From the NCBI GenBank assembly GCA_003155175.1, contig PMFP01000043.1, positions 7,908 to 27,474 on the forward strand: DNA of 19,567 nucleotides, given 5' to 3'. Shown here one piece after another: positions 1-7,146 of this stretch. Position 1 is the first letter of the stretch. Every line of letters starts with the position of its first letter. The translations under genes and the position numbers were made by a program. The notes under the pieces were generated by a model that saw only the letters and a list, made by a program, of their open reading frames with translations, ran no database searches and was not told the DNA's origin. The stretch is from Vulcanimicrobiota bacterium. Lineage in GTDB: Bacteria; Vulcanimicrobiota; Vulcanimicrobiia; Vulcanimicrobiales; Vulcanimicrobiaceae.

Positions 1-461
1 TGCGACATGTTGACGTGATCGTTGGGGTGAACGGGCTTCTTCGATCCCATCTCGCCGCCGGCCAGCTCGATCGCGCGGTTGGAGATGACTTCGTTGACGT
101 TCATGTTCGTCTGCGTGCCGGATCCGGTCTGCCAGATGCGCAGCGGAAAATGCGCGTCCAATTTGCCGGCGACGACTTCGTCGGCGGCCTCGACGATCAG
201 ATCGGTCTTCTCCGCGTCGAGCTTGCCGAGGTCGCGATTGACCAGCGCTGCGGCCTTCTTGAGCACCGCCATCCCCTTGATGACCTGCTTGGGCATCACG
301 TCGCGAGGCCAGATGCCTTCGCCGATGTCGAAGTGAACGAGCGAGCGTGCCGATTGCGCGCCGTAGTACTTCTCCGAAGGGACCTCGATCTTGCCCATGG
401 AGTCGGTCTCGACGCGCGTCTTCGCGGCGCCGTTCTTGGTCGTCGAATGTGTAGTGGTCAT
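1..461 (-). CDS. fumC: Fumarate hydratase class II, N-terminal part (cut by window start)
   Basis: Class II fumarase interconverts fumarate and L-malate in the TCA cycle as a soluble, iron-independent homotetramer. The minus strand encodes 153 residues from an ATG at 461, and the frame runs open off the left edge. Visible family signatures are the opening RVETDSMGKIEVP (about 16-28), YYGAQSARS (32-40), the substrate-binding stretch SGTQTNMNVNEV (114-125) and HPNDHVN (145-151). The usual length is about 460 residues, so the remaining two thirds, including the signature loop with the catalytic serine, lie outside the window. An aspartase would be the main alternative in this superfamily, but the spacing and wording of the motifs fit fumarase. 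It is divergent from the GNAT gene with a 124-bp gap between start codons. Confidence 0.95.
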   Translation of the reverse strand, partial: MTTTHSTTKNGAAKTRVETDSMGKIEVPSEKYYGAQSARSLVHFDIGEGIWPRDVMPKQVIKGMAVLKKAAALVNRDLGKLDAEKTDLIVEAADEVVAGKLDAHFPLRIWQTGSGTQTNMNVNEVISNRAIELAGGEMGSKKPVHPNDHVNMS

Positions 462-535
462 AGCCTGGCTATCTTCGCCCGCGGCGGCGGAAATCTGCCT
501 GGACTAATGTCGGGCAGCGCCGGAAATTGGGCTCC

Positions 536-550
536 CGGAGCGACGCTCCG
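536..550. repeat. Short GC-rich hairpin in the fumC/GNAT divergent gap
   Basis: A perfect 6-bp inverted repeat (CGGAGC, 3-nt loop GAC, GCTCCG) lies in the 124-bp divergent gap, 35 nt before the GNAT start. The octamer GCTCCCGG occurs on both sides of it, near 531 and 556. It could be an operator or a leader hairpin, but such short GC-rich dyads also arise by chance at this base composition. No clear -35/-10 pair was seen in the gap. Confidence 0.3.
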
Positions 551-585
551 AGGGTGCTCCCGGCGCGGGCCGAACAGAGCGGCCC

Positions 586-1032
586 ATGTCTCTGACCATT
601 CTTCGAGCCGGCCCGTCCCACGTGGACGGCTTGGCCCCGCTTTTCGATCTCTACCGGCAGTTCTTCACGCAGAAGTCCGACCTGGACGTCTCCACCCGGT
701 TTTTGCGCGAGCGCGTAGAGAAGGGCGAGTCCGTGGTGCTGGCCGCGTACGATGGCGAGACGCCGGCCGGCTTCTTGCAGCTCTATCCGCTCTATTCGTC
801 CTGGTACGCGCAGCGCCAGTGGTTCTTGAGCGACCTGTACGTCGCCGAAGCCTTTCGCGAGCGCGGTATCGGAAAGAAGCTCGTCGAGGCGTGCGCGGAG
901 TTCGGCAAGACGTCCGGCGGCCGCGCGATCTTGGTCGAGATTCCGTTTTCGGAACCACATTTGGCGAAGTTCTACGGCGATCTCGGGTTCGCTCGCGACG
1001 AGGTTTTCGAACTCTACCGGCTGTTTAGCTAG
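586..1032 (+). CDS. GNAT-family N-acetyltransferase
   Basis: This is a 148-residue cytoplasmic GNAT enzyme, expected to move the acetyl group of acetyl-CoA to an amine. The acceptor cannot be told from sequence. The acetyl-CoA pyrophosphate-binding motif A is clear: LSDLYVAEAFRERGIGKKLV (81-100), with the R-x-x-G-x-G core at 91-96. It is followed by a helix and the typical strand-plus-motif-B ending A-x-x-FYGDLGF (127-135). The length is normal for a single-domain GNAT. The ATG at 586 sits at the edge of the divergent gap with fumC and no strong Shine-Dalgarno is visible. Its last 8 bp overlap the end of the convergent SprT-like gene. The absence of ribosomal-protein or aminoglycoside context gives no hint of substrate. 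Confidence 0.9.
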   Translation: MSLTILRAGPSHVDGLAPLFDLYRQFFTQKSDLDVSTRFLRERVEKGESVVLAAYDGETPAGFLQLYPLYSSWYAQRQWFLSDLYVAEAFRERGIGKKLVEACAEFGKTSGGRAILVEIPFSEPHLAKFYGDLGFARDEVFELYRLFS

Positions 1033-1591
1033 ATCCGAAGGACGAGGATTTGCGGGCTGCGGTTTGTTTGATTTCTAGGGTGGTGCCGATGGGTTTCATG
1101 TCTAGGATTTCGTAGATCGTCAACGGGAAGCGGGGGTCGAAGCGGCGTTTGTTGCAGCGCGGGCAACTCGCGGGTTTGCCGGGTTTTCGACGACGCAAGG
1201 CCTCGAAGCCGCATTGCTCGCAACGGAGCACGTAGCGTTTGCCCGATTCCTCGAGCGAGCGGACGCTGCCCAAGTCGTGGTAGATCGAATCCATGCCGCA
1301 ATCGCGCATCTTGCGCCGGAATCGCGCGCCGTGGCCGGTTTCGCGCCAACGGTCGTAGCACCAGGCGTGAATCATCTCGTGCAGCAGCGTTCCTTCGAGC
1401 GACTCGGGATACTTGCGCAGATGCCGGGGGGAGATTTCGATGAGCAACGGGCGGGGGCCGTACGTTATACGGCCGGCCGAGTTCGAGAATCGCTCGTTAT
1501 AGGAAATGACGCAATCGGGGGCGGCGCCCTGAAAATGCTCGTTGTTGAGCCTGGCAAACAGGAGCTGGAGATCCGCTTCGCTCGGTAACAC
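1025..1591 (-). CDS. SprT-like zinc metalloprotease with C-terminal zinc ribbon
   Basis: This is a SprT-family protein of 188 residues from the chosen GTG start. It shows the zincin active site HEMIH (71-75) with the expected third ligand in GHGARF (H87). A C-terminal zinc ribbon follows with Cys pairs C124/C127 and C143/C146. Related proteins (SprT, and eukaryotic Spartan for DNA-protein crosslinks) are DNA-associated proteases, but the substrate of bacterial SprT-like proteins is mostly unknown. The frame stays open upstream to an in-frame start at 1675. The GTG at 1591 is preferred because homology-like sequence begins there and it avoids overlapping the divergent TPR gene. It ends inside the last codons of the GNAT gene (8-bp convergent overlap). 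Confidence 0.88.
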   Translation of the reverse strand: MLPSEADLQLLFARLNNEHFQGAAPDCVISYNERFSNSAGRITYGPRPLLIEISPRHLRKYPESLEGTLLHEMIHAWCYDRWRETGHGARFRRKMRDCGMDSIYHDLGSVRSLEESGKRYVLRCEQCGFEALRRRKPGKPASCPRCNKRRFDPRFPLTIYEILDMKPIGTTLEIKQTAARKSSSFGSS

Positions 1592-1628
1592 GCAAGACTT
1601 CGTTCGCCGCCCGTCCAAACGAGTCTTG

Positions 1629-2051
1629 GTGCCAGATCCGTCATCAACCCAGCCGCGCGGGCTGCCGCCGCGCATCTACGTCCCCATCGTTGCCGTCATC
1701 GCCGTCCTCTTCTTAGGGACGCTCGCGTATTTCGTTTCGATCGGCTTCGGGGTGAGCGGCGCCGTCTTCGGGAACGGACGCGCGCCCAGCGCCGCGACGA
1801 ACGCGCAGAACGTTCAGGGCGGCCCACCGGCTCCGGTCATGCAGGAGCTCGCGACGCTGCGGGCGCGCATCGCCGCGCATCCCAACGACGACGTGGCACT
1901 CACGTCGCTCGCCGACAATTTTCTCGCGGTCGGGAAGTTCGAGGACGCTATTCCGCTCTACCAGCGCGCGCTGAAGGCAAATCCCGGGAACGTCGCGGCG
2001 AAGACGGGTCTCGCGGAGGCCCGTTCCGAGCAAGCCCAGGCCAATCAGTAA
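1629..2051 (+). CDS. Membrane-anchored TPR-repeat protein
   Basis: A short proline-rich N-terminus leads into one hydrophobic segment (about residues 17-43), then a Pro/Ala/Asn-rich spacer. A helical region of about 70 residues follows, carrying a recognisable TPR unit: LADNFLAVGKFEDAIPLYQRALKANPGN (split here at about 94-107 and 108-121). This suggests a single-pass membrane protein with a small TPR adaptor outside or at the membrane, as in cytochrome-c-biogenesis or envelope-assembly helpers. No specific role is recognised. The GTG at 1629 (140 residues) is chosen; TTG at 1626 is adjacent, and an in-frame start at 1542 would overlap the divergent SprT-like gene. Its stop is only 2 nt from the convergent homocitrate-synthase-like gene. 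Confidence 0.75.
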   Translation: MPDPSSTQPRGLPPRIYVPIVAVIAVLFLGTLAYFVSIGFGVSGAVFGNGRAPSAATNAQNVQGGPPAPVMQELATLRARIAAHPNDDVALTSLADNFLAVGKFEDAIPLYQRALKANPGNVAAKTGLAEARSEQAQANQ

Positions 2052-2053
2052 AG

Positions 2054-3448
2054 CTAGGTCGCTTCGACCGGCTTGCCGAGCGCGACCGCGATCTCGAAGA
2101 CGTCCTCTTCGGTCAGGTGCAGGCTGCGCATCGCGCTTTCGTGCATCTCGAGGATCTCGGTGCTCCGGTTCGACATGGCTCGCTCTTCGCGCAGGCGCTT
2201 GATTTCCTCGGTAACGCGGTGCGCGAGGTCTTTAGACGGCTCGACGCCGGCCAGTGCCAGCGCCTCCCGGCGCTCGAGCAGCGTCTGCTCGACCAGCGCG
2301 ACGCCGGAGTGCTTTCCGAAGATGAAGCTGGTCTCGGCTCCGACCAGTTCCGAGGGAACCGCTTCGTACATCCGGCGATCGATCAGCATGGCGTGCGTGT
2401 GGATGCCGGATTCGTGGGCGAAGACCTTCGTGCCGACGATCGGCTCGTGCTGCTGCATGGGGATGCCGCTCATGCGCTCCATGAATCGCGCGAGCTCGCG
2501 AAGCTTTTCGTACTTAAAGCCCGGGATTTCGATGCCGTAGAGCACGCGCAACGCCACGACGAATTCGTGCAGCTTGACGTTGCCGGCGCGTTCTCCGTAG
2601 CCGTTTGCCGTAACGGAGATGACCTTGAACCCGCTCGACGTGGCCGCGATGGCGTTGGCGGTGCCCAGGCCGTAATCGTTGTGCAAGTGGGCTACCATCG
2701 GCAGACCGTGCGGCATCGCCTCCACGATGCGCGAACAGTACCAACGCGTGGCTTCGGGCGTCAGCGTGCCGACCGTGTCCGGCCATGCCGGGCGCGTTCC
2801 GCCGGCCGCGAGCCCCGCCTTGAAGTACTCGATGAAATACTCCACGTCGCCGCGGCTGCCGTCCTCGGCGCCGAATTCGACGCGTTCGACGCCGGCGTTG
2901 CGGGCGTGCTCGATCGCTTCGCGCTGAAGCCGGATGTTGGCGGCGCGATAAAACGAGAGCGGAAGGTCGAGCCATTCGCTCTCGTCGCGGCCTTCCAACT
3001 TGAGCAGCGTCTTGCCGATCTTGTACTTGAGATGCAAGTCGCTGCCGCTCGTGAAGATGAAGAACGTCACCTCGCGAGGGTGGACGCCCGCGTCGTGAAG
3101 CGTCTTTGCCGTCACGTCGATGTCGGCGCGGTTGCTGCGGCACATGACGACGATCTCGACGTCGCCGAGCTCGCCGCGCCGTTTGGCGTCCATCACGAGT
3201 TGCAGCGTGAGCCGGTCTCCCGCCGACGCCGCGGGGAAGCCGACGCTCATGACGTGGACGCCGACGTCCGCGAGAGCGCGAGCGATCTCGAGCTTCTGCG
3301 CCGGCGTGTAGCAGATGCCAGGCATCTGCTCGCCGTCGCGCAGCGTTTCGTCGTAGATGCGGATGCCGGCGGGATCGGGGAAAGGCACGTCCCGCGTAAA
3401 CTCTTTCGGGTCGCGGATCAGCCGCTCGATCGGCTCGCGGAATTTCAT
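2054..3448 (-). CDS. Homocitrate synthase / 2-isopropylmalate synthase family (DRE-TIM) enzyme
   Basis: This enzyme of 464 residues should condense acetyl-CoA with a 2-oxo acid in a metal-dependent TIM barrel. The hallmark DETLRDGEQMPG (33-44) opens the barrel. HLHNDYG (255-261) supplies the two metal-binding histidines, and NGYGERAGN (282-290) and HESGIHTHAML (345-355) complete the family pattern. After the linker subdomains the protein ends without room for the roughly 120-residue leucine-feedback domain of LeuA. It therefore resembles homocitrate synthase (NifV/AksA type) or Re-citrate synthase more than a leucine-regulated LeuA. The 2-oxo-acid substrate cannot be decided here. The open frame extends upstream to 3748 but only over antisense of the NADH dehydrogenase; family similarity begins right after the ATG at 3448. 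It lies 43 bp downstream of the NADH dehydrogenase and is probably co-transcribed. Confidence 0.87.
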   Translation of the reverse strand: MKFREPIERLIRDPKEFTRDVPFPDPAGIRIYDETLRDGEQMPGICYTPAQKLEIARALADVGVHVMSVGFPAASAGDRLTLQLVMDAKRRGELGDVEIVVMCRSNRADIDVTAKTLHDAGVHPREVTFFIFTSGSDLHLKYKIGKTLLKLEGRDESEWLDLPLSFYRAANIRLQREAIEHARNAGVERVEFGAEDGSRGDVEYFIEYFKAGLAAGGTRPAWPDTVGTLTPEATRWYCSRIVEAMPHGLPMVAHLHNDYGLGTANAIAATSSGFKVISVTANGYGERAGNVKLHEFVVALRVLYGIEIPGFKYEKLRELARFMERMSGIPMQQHEPIVGTKVFAHESGIHTHAMLIDRRMYEAVPSELVGAETSFIFGKHSGVALVEQTLLERREALALAGVEPSKDLAHRVTEEIKRLREERAMSNRSTEILEMHESAMRSLHLTEEDVFEIAVALGKPVEAT

Positions 3449-3491
3449 ACTGCGACGTTCTGCCTTGCCGAACGGACGCCTTGGGAACGGC

Positions 3492-4844
3492 CTATGGCGA
3501 GGGCGTCTCCCGGCGCGGCGGCAGACCCCCGTCGGCAGCCGCACTCGAGCGGGCGCGTCGGGAATAGACGCGCAATTCGGCGATGTCCCGGGGAAAGAGC
3601 ATGTCGAGCGTCCAGTCGAACGCCACGCGCAGTTTGCGGTCGAGACCGGGAAGCCGCGACAAATAGTACGTTCTCCACAAGAACCATGCAAGAAAGCCGG
3701 TGAGCACGCGATTCCCCGGCAGCTGCGCGACGGCGCGCCGCGCCCCAAGCGAGGCCATCATGCCGAGCGTCGTATGGCGAAACGGCTTAGTCGGTTTGCC
3801 GTGCATGACGTTGACGAGATTGTCGGCCAGGTCGGGACCTTCGCGAATGGCGTGCTGCGCGGTCGGCGGATAGAAGCCGCCCTCGCCGTCGGGGATCGCC
3901 GCGCAATCGCCCGCGGCCCAAACGTTTGGAAAGCCCGGCACGCGCAGATCGGGATCCACGACGATGGCGCCGCGTTTGGTTTTCGGCAGCGCCGAATCGG
4001 CGATGCTGGGGGAAGGCGTCACGCCCGCACTCCAGACGATCGTCTTGGTTTCGATGCGCGCCCCGCTCTGGAGCACGATGCCGCCGTCGTCGGCGCTCGC
4101 GACGCCGTCGCCCGTGAGCACCTCGACGCCGCGGTCTTTGAGCGCGTACGCGGCGTACTCGCCCATGCGTGCGGGAAGGCCGGGCAAGAGCGCGTCGCCG
4201 CCTTCGATCAGGACGACCCGCACGTCTTCGCGCGAAATCGTCGGATAGAAGCGCAGCACGCTGTGGAAGAGCTCGACGATCTCACCGGCCGTCTCCACGC
4301 CGGTGAACCCGCCGCCCACGACGACGATCGTCAGCAAGCGCCTCCGCTCGGCCGAATCGGGCGTCGAATCGGCCAGCTCGAGCAGCCAGACCAACCGGTT
4401 GCGCAAGGTTCCGGCGTCTTCGAGCGTCTTGAGCGCGAAGACGCGCTCGGCGACCCCGGGCAAGCCGAAGGTGGACGTCGAGGAGCCGATCGTCACTACG
4501 ACCTGATCGTAGCGAATCTCGTCGGTCGAGCCGATCAGCACGTGGCGAAACCGGACGGTATTCGCGTGGACGTCGAGCGCTTCGACGTCGGCGAGGATGA
4601 AACGCGTGCGCCGCAACTCGGCGCGAACCGGCGTCACGACGTGCCGGATGTCGAGCGCTCCCGACGTTACCTCGGGCAGCATCGGCGTGAACACCGAGAA
4701 ATTCTCGCGGCTGATCAGGACGATCTCCGCTTCGCCCGGCCGGAGGCGTTCCTCGAGACGGCGGGCGACCGCAACGCCGGCAAATCCGCCGCCGAGAATG
4801 ACGATACGTGGGCGCGCGTTGAAAGGAGCGTCGTGAACGATCAT
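3492..4844 (-). CDS. ndh: Type II NADH dehydrogenase (NDH-2), FAD-dependent
   Basis: NDH-2 passes electrons from NADH to quinone without pumping protons, as a monotopic flavoprotein on the cytoplasmic side of the inner membrane. The 450-residue product has two dinucleotide-binding folds. The FAD site is IVILGGGFAGVAVARRL (14-30) and the NADH site is IVVVGGGFTGVETAGEI (173-189). The FAD-binding WAAGDCAAIPD (309-319) and the quinone-side PPTAQHAIREG (326-336) follow. The C-terminal part (about 378-425) is hydrophobic and amphipathic, fitting membrane attachment. The ATG at 4844 is chosen because the nucleotide-binding strand begins 10 residues later; an in-frame start at 4913 would only add antisense-derived sequence. 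The start codon region overlaps the divergent M50 protease gene by 12 bp. Sulfide:quinone reductase is a less likely alternative: the paired catalytic cysteines are not evident. Confidence 0.92.
   Translation of the reverse strand: MIVHDAPFNARPRIVILGGGFAGVAVARRLEERLRPGEAEIVLISRENFSVFTPMLPEVTSGALDIRHVVTPVRAELRRTRFILADVEALDVHANTVRFRHVLIGSTDEIRYDQVVVTIGSSTSTFGLPGVAERVFALKTLEDAGTLRNRLVWLLELADSTPDSAERRRLLTIVVVGGGFTGVETAGEIVELFHSVLRFYPTISREDVRVVLIEGGDALLPGLPARMGEYAAYALKDRGVEVLTGDGVASADDGGIVLQSGARIETKTIVWSAGVTPSPSIADSALPKTKRGAIVVDPDLRVPGFPNVWAAGDCAAIPDGEGGFYPPTAQHAIREGPDLADNLVNVMHGKPTKPFRHTTLGMMASLGARRAVAQLPGNRVLTGFLAWFLWRTYYLSRLPGLDRKLRVAFDWTLDMLFPRDIAELRVYSRRARSSAAADGGLPPRRETPSP
4823..4828 (+). 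promoter_or_regulatory. Shine-Dalgarno fixing the GTG start of the M50 protease
   Basis: AAGGAG lies 4 nt before the GTG at 4833. It is the best ribosome-binding match nearby and decides the start of the downstream gene, even though the frame stays open far upstream through antisense of NDH-2. The site lies inside the N-terminal codons of the divergent NDH-2 gene. Confidence 0.75.
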
Positions 4845-5717
4845 CCGGATCCCGCTGCGCCTCCGGCGGAGGAGGAACGCAAAGACGGCGAGACGCCGGC
4901 CGTGGTCGAGCAACCCGCAAGCGGTTGGGGCCAGAATGCGCGCAGCGCCGGAGCCGCCGCCGGCGGTCTTGCGCTGTTGCTGCTCAAATTCAAGACGTTT
5001 CTGGCCTTCCTGCTGGAGTTCAAGTTTCTCGCCTTCGGTCTGAAGTTCTTAGGGTCGAGTTGGACGTTCTTGCTTTCGCTGTGGTTCTACGTGCTCGCCT
5101 TCGGTTGGCGTTTCGGGCTCGTGCTCATCGGCGTACTCGTCGTGCACGAATTCGGTCATTACGCGGCTTTTCGAGCTTACGGATTACCCGTGCGCATTCC
5201 CGTGTTCGTTCCGTTTCTCGGAGCGTATACGGCCGGCGCGCTTCCCGACGACTTGGAAGAGGACGCCAACATCGCGCTCGCCGGTCCCCTCAGCGGCCTG
5301 GTTCTCGCAGGACTGTGCTACGGCGCCGGGACCTCGTGGAACGATCCGTTTTGGTACGCGTGCGCGTACGCGGCCGCGTTCCTCAACCTCTTCAACATGA
5401 TCCCGACGCCGCCGTTCGACGGTGGGCGCATCATCGGCGCGCTCTGGCCACCGCTCTGGCTGGCGGGCTTCCTGCTTTTCATCGCGCTCTCGTTCGTCTT
5501 GCACGTGCCGCTTTTTTTCGTGCTGCTGATCGGACTGCTCGGCGTCCCCGCCATGTGGAAGGCGTGGAAAGGCGAGGTGGATCCGCGCGCGGCCGCAATG
5601 AGCGGAGGCGCGCGTCTGCGCGTGAGCCTCTCGTACTTGGCGACGCTTGGCGCGCTCAGCGCGATCGCGGGCCTCTCGCTCGCCGCCTCGCACGGTGCGC
5701 CGGCTCAAACGTGGTAG
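4833..5717 (+). CDS. M50 family (site-2-protease-like) intramembrane zinc metalloprotease
   Basis: This is a polytopic inner-membrane protease of 294 residues. The zinc-binding HEFGH (105-109) sits in the first conserved transmembrane segment. The second motif NMIPTPPFDGGR (188-199) supplies the third zinc ligand, Asp196. A hydrophilic acidic N-terminus (1-40) precedes two very hydrophobic stretches, and further membrane segments follow the DGG motif. No PDZ or CBS domain is visible, so it belongs with the short M50 proteins such as Rip3/YwhC-like or SpoIVFB-like forms, rather than RseP. The target is unknown; no anti-sigma factor gene is in the window. The GTG at 4833 is supported by AAGGAG. 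The GT87 gene starts 7 nt after its stop, so the two are likely co-expressed. Confidence 0.9.
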   Translation: MNDHPDPAAPPAEEERKDGETPAVVEQPASGWGQNARSAGAAAGGLALLLLKFKTFLAFLLEFKFLAFGLKFLGSSWTFLLSLWFYVLAFGWRFGLVLIGVLVVHEFGHYAAFRAYGLPVRIPVFVPFLGAYTAGALPDDLEEDANIALAGPLSGLVLAGLCYGAGTSWNDPFWYACAYAAAFLNLFNMIPTPPFDGGRIIGALWPPLWLAGFLLFIALSFVLHVPLFFVLLIGLLGVPAMWKAWKGEVDPRAAAMSGGARLRVSLSYLATLGALSAIAGLSLAASHGAPAQTW

Positions 5718-5724
5718 GGACGGC

Positions 5725-7146
5725 ATGCCAATCGTGTTGAGCGTCCGCACGGCATTGCTCGCGGTTGCGTTCGCGTTCGTTGCGATCGCCCTCGTTGCGC
5801 TGCGGCCGCATTCCACGCCCGGCCCCGCATTGCGGGACTTTGAAGCCTACTACTCGGCCGGTGTCACGTGGTCGAGCGGCGGTAATCCGTACGGCCGCGG
5901 CATCTGGGCGACGGAACGTCGCGTCCCGGGCGTCAGCGGCAGCCGCGAGGAAGTGCTGCCGTTCGTCGGACCGCCTCAGACGCTGCCGCTCTGGGCGCTC
6001 TTCGCGCGACTGCCTTACGCGCAAGCGGCGCAGGCCTGGAGCGTCTGTTTGGGCGCGGCGCTGCTGGCGCTGATCTGGTTCTCGCTGCGGGGGGCGGGGG
6101 CCGCGCCCGCCGGACCGGTAGCCCTAGCCGCGATCGCGCTCGCCATCGGATTCGGTCCGGTAACCAGCAACCTGGCTTTGGGGCAGGTCGCGCTGCTCGC
6201 GCTCGCCGGCGCGGCGCTGGCCGCCAATTTCGCCACCTCGACGGGATATACGGCCGTCGGCGGAACGCTGGCGGCGTTTCAACCGAACGTCGCGCTCGCG
6301 CTTCTCTCGCAAGCCACGCAGCGCCGCACGGTACTCGGTCTGGCCATCGCCGCGTTCTTCACGTACGCCGTCGGCGCGCTCGCGCGCGGGCCCGTTTGGC
6401 CGGTGGAGTATCTCCGTTTGCTCGCCGCGCATCACGGGGCCGAGGGGCTGACGGCGATTCAACATACGCCGGCCGCCATCGCCTTCGGGTTCGGCGCGTC
6501 GCCGGCGCTCGGGACGGCTCTCGGGGCTGCGATCGCCGTGCTAACGGTCGCCGGCGCGGTGGCGCTCTGCCGTATGATTCCCGAGCCGTTCGTGCGCTTC
6601 GCCGCGTGCTGCGCGCTCGTGCCGTTCGTCGCGACGTTCTTTCACGAGCACGACTTCGTGGTCGCGTACGTGCCGGCAATTTGGTGTGCGCTACGCTCGC
6701 GCGGCGCGATGCGCGCGGTCGCGATGACCGGCACGCTCTTCGCGGCCATCGACTGGTTCGGGTTGGCGCAGCGTCCCGACGGGCTCGCTCAAAGCGCCGC
6801 GCTGGCGTGGGCGGCTGCGCTGGCCTTCCTGTCCATGCGCGCCGACGTCGAACTCGACGCCAAGATCTCCATCGCACTCGCCGTCGTGGCGATCGCGTTC
6901 GGCGCGGGCGCGGTGCTCGCACTTTCGCACCCGGCGCCCGTCTGGCCGGATACGCTAACGTCGTTTCACGCTCCACCGGCGCTCTCGGTCGCCCAGGTCT
7001 GGGCGCTGGAACAGCGCCGTGCCGGCTTGGCCGCGCCGAGCTGGGCGTGGTCTTTGCTACGGCTCATGCCGCTGGCCGGCTGCGCGCTACTTGCGTTCGC
7101 GACCGTCAGGACCAGCGCGCCGGCCGTCTCCGATTCGACGCGCTAG
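5725..7146 (+). CDS. GT87 / DUF2029 family polyprenol-phosphate-sugar glycosyltransferase
   Basis: This GT-C type membrane glycosyltransferase of 473 residues has about ten hydrophobic segments. The family opening is visible after the first segment: RDFEAYYSAGVTWSSGGNPYG (37-57; catalytic-type acidic residues D38/E40). A G-Q-x-x-LL stretch near 153 (GQVALLALAG) and the late HEHDFVVAYVP loop (307-317) also fit GT87. Known members transfer mannose or arabinose from a polyprenyl-phosphate donor to envelope glycans or glycolipids on the outer face of the inner membrane. The acceptor here is unknown. The ATG at 5725 follows AGGGA, which overlaps the stop of the M50 protease gene. Its stop codon shares a CTAG with the stop of the convergent binding-protein gene. 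Confidence 0.85.
   Translation: MPIVLSVRTALLAVAFAFVAIALVALRPHSTPGPALRDFEAYYSAGVTWSSGGNPYGRGIWATERRVPGVSGSREEVLPFVGPPQTLPLWALFARLPYAQAAQAWSVCLGAALLALIWFSLRGAGAAPAGPVALAAIALAIGFGPVTSNLALGQVALLALAGAALAANFATSTGYTAVGGTLAAFQPNVALALLSQATQRRTVLGLAIAAFFTYAVGALARGPVWPVEYLRLLAAHHGAEGLTAIQHTPAAIAFGFGASPALGTALGAAIAVLTVAGAVALCRMIPEPFVRFAACCALVPFVATFFHEHDFVVAYVPAIWCALRSRGAMRAVAMTGTLFAAIDWFGLAQRPDGLAQSAALAWAAALAFLSMRADVELDAKISIALAVVAIAFGAGAVLALSHPAPVWPDTLTSFHAPPALSVAQVWALEQRRAGLAAPSWAWSLLRLMPLAGCALLAFATVRTSAPAVSDSTR

Noticed and set aside
15..1028. 337-codon plus-strand open frame over the fumC region.
   Set aside because: It is antisense to fumC and out of frame with the GNAT gene, both of which show clear family motifs.
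2117..3703. 528-codon plus-strand open frame.
   Set aside because: Antisense shadow of the homocitrate-synthase-like gene; no recognisable domain or start signal.
3357..4832. Long in-frame extension (492 codons) upstream of the M50 protease start.
   Set aside because: It is antisense to the homocitrate-synthase-like and NDH-2 genes, is rich in Arg/Ala/His, shows no domain, and a clear ribosome-binding site marks GTG 4833.
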